DNA of 64,000 nt from Embleya sp051903075 (GCF_051903075.1 NZ_CP182422.1:1426001-1490000), one strand, 5' to 3'. Numbered from the stretch's first letter, positions 8,060 through 16,085 are shown. Notes: generated by a model from the sequence alone, not told the origin. A program made the numbers and translations.

Positions 8060-8557
8060 ATGCCATCGACCCCAGGGCTGAAACGGCTCGAGGACGCGTC
8101 CACCGACGAGGGGATCCGACTGCTCGGAGAGGTATGCGCCAGTCGGGCCTGGATCGCGGGGGTGCTGGCCGGACGCCCCTACGCGGACCCGGAGGCGCTG
8201 TTCGCCGGCTCCGACGCGGCGACCGCCGCTCTCACCACCGACGATCTGCTGGAGGCGATCGACGGACACGCCGTGATCGGGCGCCCCCGGCACGACGATC
8301 CGCAGTCGACCCGCGAACAGGCGGGCGTACGGCAGGCGGACGACACACTGGCGGCCGAGCTGCGGGCCGGGAACATCGCGTACCGGGACCGGTTCGGGCG
8401 GGTCTTCCTGATCTGCGCGAGCGGGCGCGGCGCCGCGGCGATCCTGGCCGAACTGCGCCGGCGACTCGACAACGACCCGGCGACCGAGTGGGAGGTCACC
8501 CGCGAGGAGTTGCGGAAGATCAACCGCCTGCGCCTGGAAGGACTGATCCGCGCGTGA
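8060..8557 (+). CDS. uraD: OHCU decarboxylase
   Basis: Decarboxylates 2-oxo-4-hydroxy-4-carboxy-5-ureidoimidazoline to S-allantoin, the third step of urate degradation. The all-helical 165-residue protein shows LLEAIDGHAVIGRPR, with the catalytic histidine although the usual HPRIG context reads HAVIG. It also has STREQAGV and NIAYRDRFGRVFLICASGRGA, the characteristic C-terminal block. The ATG at 8060 follows GGAGGTCTCGAC. The stop overlaps the HIU hydrolase start by 4 bp. First gene of uraD-uraH-urate oxidase. Confidence 0.93.
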   Translation: MPSTPGLKRLEDASTDEGIRLLGEVCASRAWIAGVLAGRPYADPEALFAGSDAATAALTTDDLLEAIDGHAVIGRPRHDDPQSTREQAGVRQADDTLAAELRAGNIAYRDRFGRVFLICASGRGAAAILAELRRRLDNDPATEWEVTREELRKINRLRLEGLIRA

Positions 8558-8895
8558 TCTCCACCCACATCCTCGACACCAGCGAGGGCCGCCCGGCCTC
8601 CGACGTCCCCGTCGAGTTGTCCCGACGCACCGCCGACGGCACCTGGATCGTGCTCGGCACGTCCGCGACGAACGCCGACGGCCGCTGCCCGGACCTGCCG
8701 GCGCTCGGCGTCGACCCGGCCGCCGGCCCCGTCGACGTGCGCCTGGTCTTCGACGTCGGCGCCTACCGGCGCGCCCGCGGCGAGACGCCGTTCTTCCCGG
8801 AGGTCCGGGTGGTCTTCACCGCCGACCCCGAAACGCACTACCACGTACCGCTCTTGCTCAACCCGTACGGATACTCCGTTTATCGAGGGAGCTGA
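8554..8895 (+). CDS. uraH: 5-hydroxyisourate hydrolase (transthyretin-like)
   Basis: Hydrolyses 5-hydroxyisourate, the urate oxidase product, to OHCU. The 113-residue protein begins ISTHILDTSEGRPASDVPV, with the catalytic His near the N-terminus and the ligand strand following. It ends in YRGS, the invariant C-terminal tetrapeptide that separates HIU hydrolases from transthyretins. LLLNPYGYSVYRGS is textbook. The GTG start overlaps uraD by four bases, and urate oxidase starts 4 bp after the stop. Cytosolic homotetramer by family. Confidence 0.96.
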   Translation: MISTHILDTSEGRPASDVPVELSRRTADGTWIVLGTSATNADGRCPDLPALGVDPAAGPVDVRLVFDVGAYRRARGETPFFPEVRVVFTADPETHYHVPLLLNPYGYSVYRGS

Positions 8896-8899
8896 CAAC

Positions 8900-9814
8900 A
8901 TGGCGACGGTGCTCGGGCAGAACCAGTACGGAAAGGCGGAGACCCGCGTCGTCCGGGTCCGCCGCGACACCGAGCGGCACGAGGTCAAGGACCTCAACGT
9001 CGGCGTCGCGCTGTCGGGCGACCTGTCCGACACCCACTTGACCGGCGGCAACGACAAGGTGCTGCCGACGGACACCATGAAGAACACCGTCTTCGCCTTC
9101 GCCCGCGAACACGGCATCGACTCCGCCGAGGCCTACGGGATACGGCTGGCCCGGCACTTCGTCGAATCGCAGCCGTCGATCACCCGGGCGCGGATCCGGA
9201 TCGAGGAATACCCGTGGAACCGGATCACCTCGGCCCCGGGGCGCGATCGCTTCGTCGGCGCGGACGAGATCCGCCACTCGTTCGTCCGCGACGCGAGCGA
9301 GACCCGCACCACCGAGATCGTCTGGGAACACGGACGGGCGCGGGTGATCTCCGGGCTGAAGGACCTGGTCGTGATGAACACGACCGCCTCCGAATTCCGG
9401 GGCTACATCAAGGACCGCTACACCACCCTCCAGGAGGCGTACGACCGCATCCTGGCCACCAAGGTCAGCGCCCGCTGGCGGTTCTCCTTCGACGCCTCCG
9501 CCGGCGCGAGCGAACCGGACTGGGAACGCTCGTACACGCAGGTGCGCCGGCACCTGCTGGAAGCGTTCGCCGAGACCTACTCCTACTCGCTCCAGCAGAG
9601 CCTGTACGCGATGGCGGACCGGGTATTGACCCATCGGCACGAGGTGGACGAGGTCCGCCTGTCGCTGCCGAACAAGCACCACTTCCTGGTCGACATGGAG
9701 CAGATGGGCATCAAGAACGACAAGGAGGTGTACTACGCCGCCGATCGGCCCTACGGTCTGATCGAGGGCACGGTGCACCGCGAGGGTGTCACGCCACTGA
9801 TCCCGGTGGACTGA
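8900..9814 (+). CDS. pucL: Urate oxidase (uricase)
   Basis: Cofactor-free oxidase converting urate, O2 and water to 5-hydroxyisourate and H2O2. The 304-residue protein has the catalytic Lys in NQYGKAETRVVRV (Lys12) and the catalytic Thr in LPTDTMKNTVFAFA (Thr57). It also has the repeated T-fold halves, IRIEEYPWNRI, GLKDLVVMNTTASEF, FAETYSYSLQQSLY and LSLPNKHHFLVDM. Length and motif order match bacterial uricases. The ATG is preceded by GGGAGCTGACAAC, within the end of uraH. Third gene of the urate operon; 8-oxoguanine deaminase follows 34 bp later. Confidence 0.96.
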   Translation: MATVLGQNQYGKAETRVVRVRRDTERHEVKDLNVGVALSGDLSDTHLTGGNDKVLPTDTMKNTVFAFAREHGIDSAEAYGIRLARHFVESQPSITRARIRIEEYPWNRITSAPGRDRFVGADEIRHSFVRDASETRTTEIVWEHGRARVISGLKDLVVMNTTASEFRGYIKDRYTTLQEAYDRILATKVSARWRFSFDASAGASEPDWERSYTQVRRHLLEAFAETYSYSLQQSLYAMADRVLTHRHEVDEVRLSLPNKHHFLVDMEQMGIKNDKEVYYAADRPYGLIEGTVHREGVTPLIPVD

Positions 9815-9848
9815 ACCCACCGACACCGCTGCCGCAAAGGGACCGCCG

Positions 9849-11237
9849 ATGTCTGTCGACAACTCCACCGGCTCCACCGCCCCCGGGCGCGTCGTGATCG
9901 AGAACTGCGCGATCGCCACCGTCGACGCCGGGGACACCGAGTACGACTGCGGCCACGTCGTGGTCGCCGGCAACCGCATCGAGGCGGTCGGCGCCGGGCC
10001 CGCCCCCGCCGGCCTGGAACGGGTCGTGCGCCGCATCGACGGGACCGGGCACCTGGTCACCCCGGGCCTGGTCAACACCCACCACCACTTCTATCAATGG
10101 ATCACGCGCGGCCTCGCGCAGGAGTGCAACCTCTTCGACTGGCTCGTCACGCTCTACCCCGTCTGGGCCGGGATCGACGACGAGATGTGCTACGCCGCGG
10201 CGCAGGGTTCGGCCGCCGCGCTGCTGCGTTCGGGCTGCACCACCTCCACCGACCACGCCTACGTCTTCCCCAAGGACGGCGGCGACATCCTGGGCGCGGA
10301 GATCCGCGCACTGGCCGAGTTGGGCATGCGGTTCCAACCCACCCGGGGGTCGATGGACCTGGGCGCTTCGCAGGGGGGACTGCCGCCGGACGCGTGCGTC
10401 GAGGACACCGACGCGGCGCTCGCCGCGACGGCCGAGGCGATCGACCGCTGGCACGACGCCTCCTTCGACGCGATGGTCCGGGTCACCGCCGCACCCTGCT
10501 CGCCGTTTTCCGTGACCCCCGAACTGCTGCGCGGGGCAGCCGAGTTGGCCCGCGCCAAGGGGGTTCGGCTGCACACCCACGGTGCCGAGACGGTGGAGGA
10601 GGAGGCGTTTTGCCGGGAACGATTCGGCATGGGGCCGACCGACTACCTGGAGAGCCTCGGCTGGTTGGGCGAGGACGTGTGGATGGCGCACTGCGTCCAC
10701 ATGGACGACTCGGACATCGCCAAGTTCGCCGGCACCGGCACCGGCGTGGCGCACTGCCCCTCCTCCAACGCCCGGATCGCGGCGGGCATCGCCCGGGTGC
10801 CGGACATGCTGGCCGCCGGCGTCCCGGTGGGCCTCGGCGTGGACGGCGCCGCCTCCAACGAGTCGGGGGAATTGGGTACCGAACTGCGCAACGCGCTGCT
10901 GGTCGCCCGACTGCGCGGCGGACCGGGCGCGTTGACGGTCCGTCAGGCGCTGCGCCTGGGCACCGCGGGCGGCGCGAAGGTGCTCGGCCGGGAGCACGAG
11001 ATCGGCTCCCTGGAACCGGGCAAGCTCGCCGACCTGGCCATGTGGCGGGTGGACGACGTGCTGCACTCGGGCATCGCCGACCCGGTGGCCGCGCTGGTCC
11101 TGGGCGCCGCCGCCCCGCTGACCCTGCTGCTCGTGAACGGCCGCGAGGTGGTGGAGCACGGTCACCTGTCCCGGGTGGACGAGGAGGAGATCGCCCGCAA
11201 CGTGAGCCGAGCGGCGGCCCGACTGCGCGCGAGGTAG
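9849..11237 (+). CDS. 8-oxoguanine deaminase (amidohydrolase)
   Basis: Metal-dependent amidohydrolase of the guanine/8-oxoguanine/atrazine deaminase group. The 462-residue protein has the ligand motif LVNTHHHFYQW near residue 75, SGCTTSTDHAYVFPKDGGD near 130, VRLHTHGAETVEEE, WMAHCVHMDDSDI, GVAHCPSSNARIAAG and GLGVDGAASNESGE. The CTTSTDHAYVFP region is typical of 8-oxoguanine deaminases in urate clusters, whose product is urate. Placement directly after urate oxidase fits that assignment. No xanthine dehydrogenase is seen in the window, so this may be a direct entry to urate. Guanine deaminase is the main alternative. Confidence 0.82.
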   Translation: MSVDNSTGSTAPGRVVIENCAIATVDAGDTEYDCGHVVVAGNRIEAVGAGPAPAGLERVVRRIDGTGHLVTPGLVNTHHHFYQWITRGLAQECNLFDWLVTLYPVWAGIDDEMCYAAAQGSAAALLRSGCTTSTDHAYVFPKDGGDILGAEIRALAELGMRFQPTRGSMDLGASQGGLPPDACVEDTDAALAATAEAIDRWHDASFDAMVRVTAAPCSPFSVTPELLRGAAELARAKGVRLHTHGAETVEEEAFCRERFGMGPTDYLESLGWLGEDVWMAHCVHMDDSDIAKFAGTGTGVAHCPSSNARIAAGIARVPDMLAAGVPVGLGVDGAASNESGELGTELRNALLVARLRGGPGALTVRQALRLGTAGGAKVLGREHEIGSLEPGKLADLAMWRVDDVLHSGIADPVAALVLGAAAPLTLLLVNGREVVEHGHLSRVDEEEIARNVSRAAARLRAR

Positions 11238-11257
11238 CGCCCCGCGGCGGGCGGGGG

Positions 11258-11608
11258 TCAGTCCCGGGTCGCCGCCTTGGCCACCAGCGCCAGCGGTACC
11301 GTCGCGCACTGCGTCGCGGACGCCACCGTCATGGTCCGCACCCCGGTCCGCCCGGCGATGTCCACCAGCCGGGCCGCGTCGCACACGTAGGGCCGGGCGT
11401 GCGGGACGTCCCGGGCGCAGGTGGCCGCGTCGACGAAGGCCGCCAGCCACGGCTTGCCGTCCTGCCCGTGGATGAAGACCACCGACTCGGTGTCGTCGAT
11501 CGCCACCACCACCCCGCCGGCCACGATCGCTGCGAGCAGGTCGGCGGGGTCGATCTCCCCGTCGGTGTCCTCCAGGACGGCGGCCAGGGCGGCGTTCTCG
11601 GCAGTCAT
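11258..11608 (-). CDS. SseB-like small protein
   Basis: A 116-residue protein resembling the SseB N-terminal domain family. It has a helical N-terminus (MTAENAALAAVLEDTDG), a strand-rich core (VVVAIDDTESVVFIHGQDGKPWLAAFVDAA) and a VRTMTVASATQ segment. No catalytic motif is visible and the function of this domain in actinobacteria is unknown. It is convergent with the deaminase and lies 25 bp downstream of the allophanate-hydrolase-like gene on the same strand, so it may be cotranscribed with it. Confidence 0.55.
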   Translation of the reverse strand: MTAENAALAAVLEDTDGEIDPADLLAAIVAGGVVVAIDDTESVVFIHGQDGKPWLAAFVDAATCARDVPHARPYVCDAARLVDIAGRTGVRTMTVASATQCATVPLALVAKAATRD

Positions 11609-11633
11609 ACCGTGATCATATGGGCGCCGGCGG

Positions 11634-12023
11634 CTACGCCTCGCGCCCGAGCGTGTGCAGGTACGCCCGCCACCCGCCGAACTCGGTGATCTCCTTGTGC
11701 CGGCCGGACTCGGACTCGCCGCGGCGCAGGATCATCGAGAAGCAGGCCGAGCCGTCCTCCAGCTTGATGATCCCGAACTCCAACTCCGGCGGTTCGGTCG
11801 GCAGCAGGTTGTCCCGCAACACCTCGTCGGGGACCTCGTACACCTCGCCCGCGATCCGCGCCTCGCTCGTCGGGTCGGGCAGCAGTCCCGGGCAGCGGTC
11901 GCCGATCGAGAAGAAGCGGTATCCGGGAGCGGTGCGGGTCCGGGCGACCAGCGGCGCGCCCTCCAAGTGGTGGTGGAACGGGCCACCCTCCATCGCCTGA
12001 CCATTGAGGAACATGCGGGCCAT
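11634..12023 (-). CDS. Stand-alone allophanate hydrolase C-domain-like protein
   Basis: The 129-residue protein begins MARMFLNGQAMEGGPFHHHL and continues with APGYRFFSIGDRCPGLLPD and GEVYEVPDEVLRDNLLPTEP. This is the gamma-glutamylcyclotransferase-like fold found as the C-terminal domain of allophanate hydrolases (AtzF/DUR1,2). Here it is a separate gene without the amidase domain, inside an allantoin cluster that generates urea. The ATG at 12023 is preceded by GGAGACAGCCG. The role may be structural or a side activity in urea-derived metabolism; this is inference. The gene is separated from malate synthase by a strong hairpin. Confidence 0.72.
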   Translation of the reverse strand: MARMFLNGQAMEGGPFHHHLEGAPLVARTRTAPGYRFFSIGDRCPGLLPDPTSEARIAGEVYEVPDEVLRDNLLPTEPPELEFGIIKLEDGSACFSMILRRGESESGRHKEITEFGGWRAYLHTLGREA

Positions 12024-12066
12024 CGGCTGTCTCCTGTTCGAAATCGGCAGGGGTGCGGGGGAGGGT

Positions 12067-12133
12067 GCGGAACGGCCGGGCCCGTCCGATCGGACGCGCC
12101 CCACGACCGCCGGGATGGACCCGGCCGTTCCGC
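12067..12133 (-). terminator. Large hairpin after malate synthase
   Basis: Perfect 14-bp inverted arms (12067-12080 and 12120-12133) enclose a 39-nt loop that itself holds the 12-nt palindrome GTCCGATCGGAC at 12084-12095. It lies about 30 bp beyond the malate synthase stop and about 45 bp upstream of the allophanate-hydrolase-like start. A Streptomyces-type terminator without a U-tract is most likely; an attenuator is possible. Confidence 0.6.
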
Positions 12134-12163
12134 GCATGTGGGGAGATACGCGAACGGCTCGAC

Positions 12164-13783
12164 TCAGTCGAGGAGTTCGCATCCCGGCAGGGTAAGGAAG
12201 TCGACGAACTCCTCGGCGAGGGCGACCCGCAGGAACAGGTCGCGCGCGTCCGTCCAGCGGCCCGCGTCGAAGTTCTGATCGCCCAAGTCCTCGCGCAGCG
12301 AGCCCAGTTCCTCGACGACCAGGCGGCGGACCAGGTCCGCGGTGACCTTCTCGCCGGTGTCCGAGAGCACCACGCCGTTGTTGATCCACTGCCACACCTG
12401 GGAGCGGGAGATCTCCGCGGTGGCGACGTCCTCCATCAGGCCGAACACGGCGACCGCGCCGTATCCGCGCAGCCACGCCTCCAGATAGCGCAGCCCCACC
12501 CCGACCGCGCCGTGCAGCCCGGCGCCGGTCGGCGAGCCCTGGGCGGAGGCCACGTCGAGCAGCTGATCCGCCGTCACCTCGACCTCGTCGCGGGTACGTT
12601 CGAGCTGGTTCGGCCGATCGCCGAGCACCGCGTCGAACGCCTCGCGGCACACCGGGACCAGGTCCGGGTGTGCCACCCACGACCCGTCGAAGCCGTCCGC
12701 GGCCTCACGGTCCTTGTCGTCGCGCACCTTCGCCAGCGCCGCCGCGTTGGCCGTCGCGTCCCGGCGGGAGGGGATCACCGCCGCCATCCCGCCGATGGCG
12801 TGCGCGCCGCGCCGGTGGCAGGTGCGCACGAGCAGTTCGGTGTACGCGCGCATGAACGGCGCGGTCATGGTGACCGCGTTGCGGTCGGGGAGCACGAACG
12901 CCTCGCCCGCGTCCCGGAAGTTCTTCACGATGCTGAACAGGTAGTCCCACCGGCCGGCGTTCAACCCCGAGGCGTGCTCGCGCAGTTCGTACAGGATCTC
13001 GTCCATCTCGAACGCGGCGGTGACCGTCTCGATCAGCACGGTGGCCCGGATCGTGCCGCGCGGGATGTCGAGCAGGTCCTGCGCGTGCAGGAACACGTCG
13101 TTCCACAACCGGGCTTCGAGCCGGCTCTCGATCTTGGGCAGGTAGAAGTACGGTCCCAGGCCCCGGTCGAGCAGCCGGGCCGCGTTGTGGAAGAAGTACA
13201 GCCCGAAGTCGACCAGCGCACCGGACGCCGGCGCGCCGTCGACCAGGATGTGCCGCTCGTCCAGGTGCCATCCGCGCGGGCGCATCACCACGGTGGCCAG
13301 TTCGTCGTCCGGGCGCAGCCGGTAGCTCTTGCCCTCTGCGGTGGAGAAGTCGATCCGCCGGTCGTAGGCGTCGATCAGGTTGAGCTGGTGCGCCACCACG
13401 TTGTGCCAGGTGGGCGCGGAGGCGTCCTCGAAGTCGGCGAGCCAGATCCGGGCCCCGGAGTTGAGCGCGTTGATCGTCATCTTGCGATCGGCCGGTCCGG
13501 TGATCTCGACCCGGCGGTCGCGCAGCGCGGGCGGCGCCTCGGCGACCCGCCAGTCGGCGGCGCGCACGTCGGCGGTCTCCGGGAGGAAGTCGAGCCGGCC
13601 GGTGCGGGCGATCTCCGCGCGCCGGGCCCGCCGCCGGTCGAGCAGTTCGAGGCGGCGACCGCCGAACCGGCGCTGCAGCGCGGCCACGAAGCGCAGCGCC
13701 TCGGGGCCGAGCACTTCGTCCGCCCGCGGCACGGAGCCGCCGGTCGCGCCGCCGTGCTTGACCACGATGGTCGGTGCACTCAT
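12164..13783 (-). CDS. aceB: Malate synthase A
   Basis: Condenses glyoxylate with acetyl-CoA to malate, an alternative sink for allantoin-derived glyoxylate. The 539-residue protein has INALNSGARIWLADFEDASAPTW, VVMRPRGWHLDERHI, GLYFFHNA, YFYLPKIESRLEARLW and the family signature RGTIRATVLIET. It also has MDEILYELREHASGLN and FDGSWVAHPDLVPV, and ends in the usual malate synthase A helical domain. The ATG at 13783 follows AAGGAGAGCCACCC; an upstream in-frame start at 13828 has no good ribosome site. Divergent from the IclR regulator with two palindromes between them, as in AllR-controlled malate synthase loci. Confidence 0.95.
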   Translation of the reverse strand: MSAPTIVVKHGGATGGSVPRADEVLGPEALRFVAALQRRFGGRRLELLDRRRARRAEIARTGRLDFLPETADVRAADWRVAEAPPALRDRRVEITGPADRKMTINALNSGARIWLADFEDASAPTWHNVVAHQLNLIDAYDRRIDFSTAEGKSYRLRPDDELATVVMRPRGWHLDERHILVDGAPASGALVDFGLYFFHNAARLLDRGLGPYFYLPKIESRLEARLWNDVFLHAQDLLDIPRGTIRATVLIETVTAAFEMDEILYELREHASGLNAGRWDYLFSIVKNFRDAGEAFVLPDRNAVTMTAPFMRAYTELLVRTCHRRGAHAIGGMAAVIPSRRDATANAAALAKVRDDKDREAADGFDGSWVAHPDLVPVCREAFDAVLGDRPNQLERTRDEVEVTADQLLDVASAQGSPTGAGLHGAVGVGLRYLEAWLRGYGAVAVFGLMEDVATAEISRSQVWQWINNGVVLSDTGEKVTADLVRRLVVEELGSLREDLGDQNFDAGRWTDARDLFLRVALAEEFVDFLTLPGCELLD

Positions 13784-13832
13784 GGGTGGCTCTCCTTCGC
13801 CGTCGACGTTCTTTTGTAGAGTGGACATTAGT

Positions 13833-13847
13833 TTCCGGGAAACGGAA
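13833..13847. promoter_or_regulatory. TTCC-N7-GGAA palindrome in the aceB/iclR gap
   Basis: TTCC-GGGAAAC-GGAA lies in the divergent intergenic region. It repeats the half-sites, spacing and flanking CGGAAGT of 7165-7179 near hyi. It abuts the TTCAACA palindrome at 13848-13866. It also contains the self-complementary GTTTCC-G-GGAAAC (13831-13843). Confidence 0.5.
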
Positions 13848-13866
13848 GTTCAACAACGTGTTGAAC
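13848..13866. promoter_or_regulatory. Perfect palindrome GTTCAACA-N3-TGTTGAAC, copy C
   Basis: Eight-base perfect arms flank ACG in the 130-bp divergent region between malate synthase and the IclR-family regulator. Two further copies of the core TTCAACA-N3-TGTTGAA occur upstream of hyi and uraD. An autoregulatory operator of the IclR protein is the simplest reading. Confidence 0.6.
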
Positions 13867-13913
13867 TCAGTGTCGACGAATCTCGTCGAACCGAGTCGTG
13901 TGGAGGATCGTCG

Positions 13914-14717
13914 GTGGCCGCAGGCAAGACAGGCAGCAACGGCACGGGCGGCGGCGTCCAGTCCCTGGAACGTGCGTTCGACCTCCTCGAACTGCTCGCC
14001 GACGCCGGCGGGGTGCTGACGCTCAGCGAACTCGCCGCGCGTTCAGGATTGCCCATGCCCACGATCCACCGCCTGGTACGCACCCTCGTGTCGCTGGGTT
14101 ATCTGCGCCAGGACGCGTCGCGCCGCTACACCCTGGGCCCGCGGCTGATCCGGCTGGGCGAGACCGCGGGCCGCCTGCTCGGCAGCTGGGCCCGGCCGTA
14201 TCTGGCCGAGCTGATGGAGGCCACCGGCGAGACCGCCAACCTCGCGGTTCTGGAGGCGGGCGAGGTGGTCTACGTCGGCCAGGTGCCCAGCCGGCACTCG
14301 ATGCGGATGTTCACCGAGGTCGGCCGCCGGGTGCAACCGCACTGCACCGCGGTGGGCAAGGTGCTGCTCGCCCAACTGCCCGAGGCCGACGCGGCACGGG
14401 TGCTCGGCGGTCGCCCGCTGGCCTCGCACACCGAGCACACGGTCACCGATCCCGCCGAACTGCTGGCCCAGTTCCCGACGATCCGGGCCCGGGGCTACGC
14501 GATCGACGACCAGGAGCAGGAACTCGGCGTGCGCTGCGTGGCGGTGGTGGTACCGGGCGCGCCGACCGCGACCGCGCTGTCCATCTCCGGCCCCGAGGCG
14601 CGCATCCGGGCGATGGAGGAGGGCTGGATGACCGGCCGGATGCAGGAGATCGCCGTCCGCCTGGGCCGACGCCTCGGCGGCACCGACCCGCTCCCGGAGC
14701 CCCTGGCCGCCGACTGA
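13914..14717 (+). CDS. IclR-family regulator, AllR-like
   Basis: A 267-residue regulator. The N-terminal winged HTH (about residues 10-75) has VQSLERAFDLLELLADAGG, LTLSELAARSGLPMPTIHRL and SLGYLRQDASRRYTLGPRL. The C-terminal GAF-like effector domain has HCTAVGKVLLAQLP and IRARGYAIDDQEQELGVRCVAV. The GTG at 13914 is preceded by GTGGAGGATCG. S. coelicolor AllR, of this family, represses allantoin genes including malate synthase; the same divergent arrangement is seen here. The likely effector is an allantoin-pathway intermediate. Target specificity is inferred from nearby palindromes. Confidence 0.85.
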   Translation: MAAGKTGSNGTGGGVQSLERAFDLLELLADAGGVLTLSELAARSGLPMPTIHRLVRTLVSLGYLRQDASRRYTLGPRLIRLGETAGRLLGSWARPYLAELMEATGETANLAVLEAGEVVYVGQVPSRHSMRMFTEVGRRVQPHCTAVGKVLLAQLPEADAARVLGGRPLASHTEHTVTDPAELLAQFPTIRARGYAIDDQEQELGVRCVAVVVPGAPTATALSISGPEARIRAMEEGWMTGRMQEIAVRLGRRLGGTDPLPEPLAAD

Positions 14718-14745
14718 GCCACCCGCACCCACCCGCCGAGCGGGG

Positions 14746-15948
14746 TCAGGCCGGCGTCAGACCGAGCACGGCGCCGGCCACCACCGCCAGGGTCGGCGCC
14801 ACGCCGTCGGTGTCGCGCAGATGCCGCACCCGGGCCACGTCGTTGATCGCGCTCAGCGCCGCGTGCACTCGGATCCGCGCCTCGGCGGCGCCGTACTCCG
14901 GCCGCACCGCGCCCAACAATCGGGTCCACTCCATGAGGTAGTCCACCCGCGCCTGCCGGGCCCGATGCCGCGCCTGCGTCGGCAGGTGCGAAACCTCCGC
15001 GACCAACAACTGCACCAGGTCGTTGCGGTCGAGGGAGAAGCGCACATACGACCGCAGCAGTGCGCGCAGCGCCGTCTCGGCGTCGTCGGCGCCCGCGAGC
15101 GCGCGTGTCATGTCCATCGAAAGCCACTCCAGGCCCCGGGTCACCGCGGCGCACAGCAGGTCGGCCTTGCTCTCGAAGTGGTTGTACACACTGGGGCCGG
15201 CGATCCCGGCGGCGGCGCCGATGTCCTCGATGGCCACCCCCGCGTAGCCCTGCTCGGCGAACATCCGCACCGCCGCGCCGAGCAGGGCCTCGCGCCGCGA
15301 GCGCAGCCCGATCCCGGCCGGAGCCGGGGCCTCGGCGATCGGCCCCAGCGCCGCCGGATCCGCGGTGAACGCCGCCCGGCAGAGGTCCACCAGGAGGCGG
15401 ACGTACTCCGGACGGGGCAGGTCGATCCGGTGGAAGGACGGGCTGAGCAGCACCCCCAGGCCGCTGCGGGCCAGCACCTCGCCCTGCCCGGTGGACAGTT
15501 GCGGGCGGGCCTTGCGGATCAGCGCGGTGACCACGGCGGTGACCGCGCGCACCTCGCGGCGTACCTCGGCGCGTTCCTCTGGCGGCAACAACCGGCCCTC
15601 GCGCTGCCACAACACGCCCACCTCGCGGTGGTCGAGGGTGGCCGAGACCACCGCGCGCAGCACGGTGTCCGGGTCGTCCACGGCGCTGCGGGCCAGCGCG
15701 TCGCGCACCGGCGCGATGCCGTCGAGCACCACCTGCAGGAGCAGGTGCTGTTTGCTGCGGAAGTGCCGGTACAGGGCGGAGGGGCCCATGCCCACCGCCT
15801 CGGCGATGTCGCTCATCGCCACGTCGGCGTAGCCCCGGCGGTAGAACAGGTCGGCCGCCGCGGCCAGGATCAGCTCGCGTCGATTGCGCGGTCGGGTCCC
15901 CCGGGCGGGCGGCACGAGTCCGCCGACCTTGCGCACCGCAGCCGCCAT
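14746..15948 (-). CDS. Double-domain TetR/AcrR regulator
   Basis: A 400-residue protein with two TetR modules in tandem. The first HTH is near residues 20-70 (RRELILAAAADLFYRRGYADVAMSDIAEAVGMGPSALYRHF). A second is near 215-265 (RREALLGAAVRMFAEQGYAGVAIEDIGAAAGIAGPSVYNHF), each followed by a helical C-domain. Normal TetR proteins are about 200 residues with one HTH, so this looks like an internal duplication or fusion. The ATG at 15948 has GGAGGGAAG upstream. It is divergent from an SDR gene with a 137-bp gap and convergent with the IclR gene. The SDR is the obvious candidate target. Confidence 0.88.
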   Translation of the reverse strand: MAAAVRKVGGLVPPARGTRPRNRRELILAAAADLFYRRGYADVAMSDIAEAVGMGPSALYRHFRSKQHLLLQVVLDGIAPVRDALARSAVDDPDTVLRAVVSATLDHREVGVLWQREGRLLPPEERAEVRREVRAVTAVVTALIRKARPQLSTGQGEVLARSGLGVLLSPSFHRIDLPRPEYVRLLVDLCRAAFTADPAALGPIAEAPAPAGIGLRSRREALLGAAVRMFAEQGYAGVAIEDIGAAAGIAGPSVYNHFESKADLLCAAVTRGLEWLSMDMTRALAGADDAETALRALLRSYVRFSLDRNDLVQLLVAEVSHLPTQARHRARQARVDYLMEWTRLLGAVRPEYGAAEARIRVHAALSAINDVARVRHLRDTDGVAPTLAVVAGAVLGLTPA

Positions 15949-16085
15949 CGCGTACTTCCCTCCGGGATCCGCCCCCGCGCGCCATTGTTCCAGCCGGCCG
16001 CCGCCCGCGGCGGCCACGCGCCGAACCGGCCCCGCCCCGATGAAGTAAACCGGGCCACCGGTCGCGATCACTAGGCTGCGGAGGC

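Noticed and set aside
13784..13828. Longer N-terminus for malate synthase beginning MSTLQKNVDG
   Set aside because: The internal ATG at 13783 has AAGGAGAG at good spacing and gives the usual family length. The extension is not family-like.
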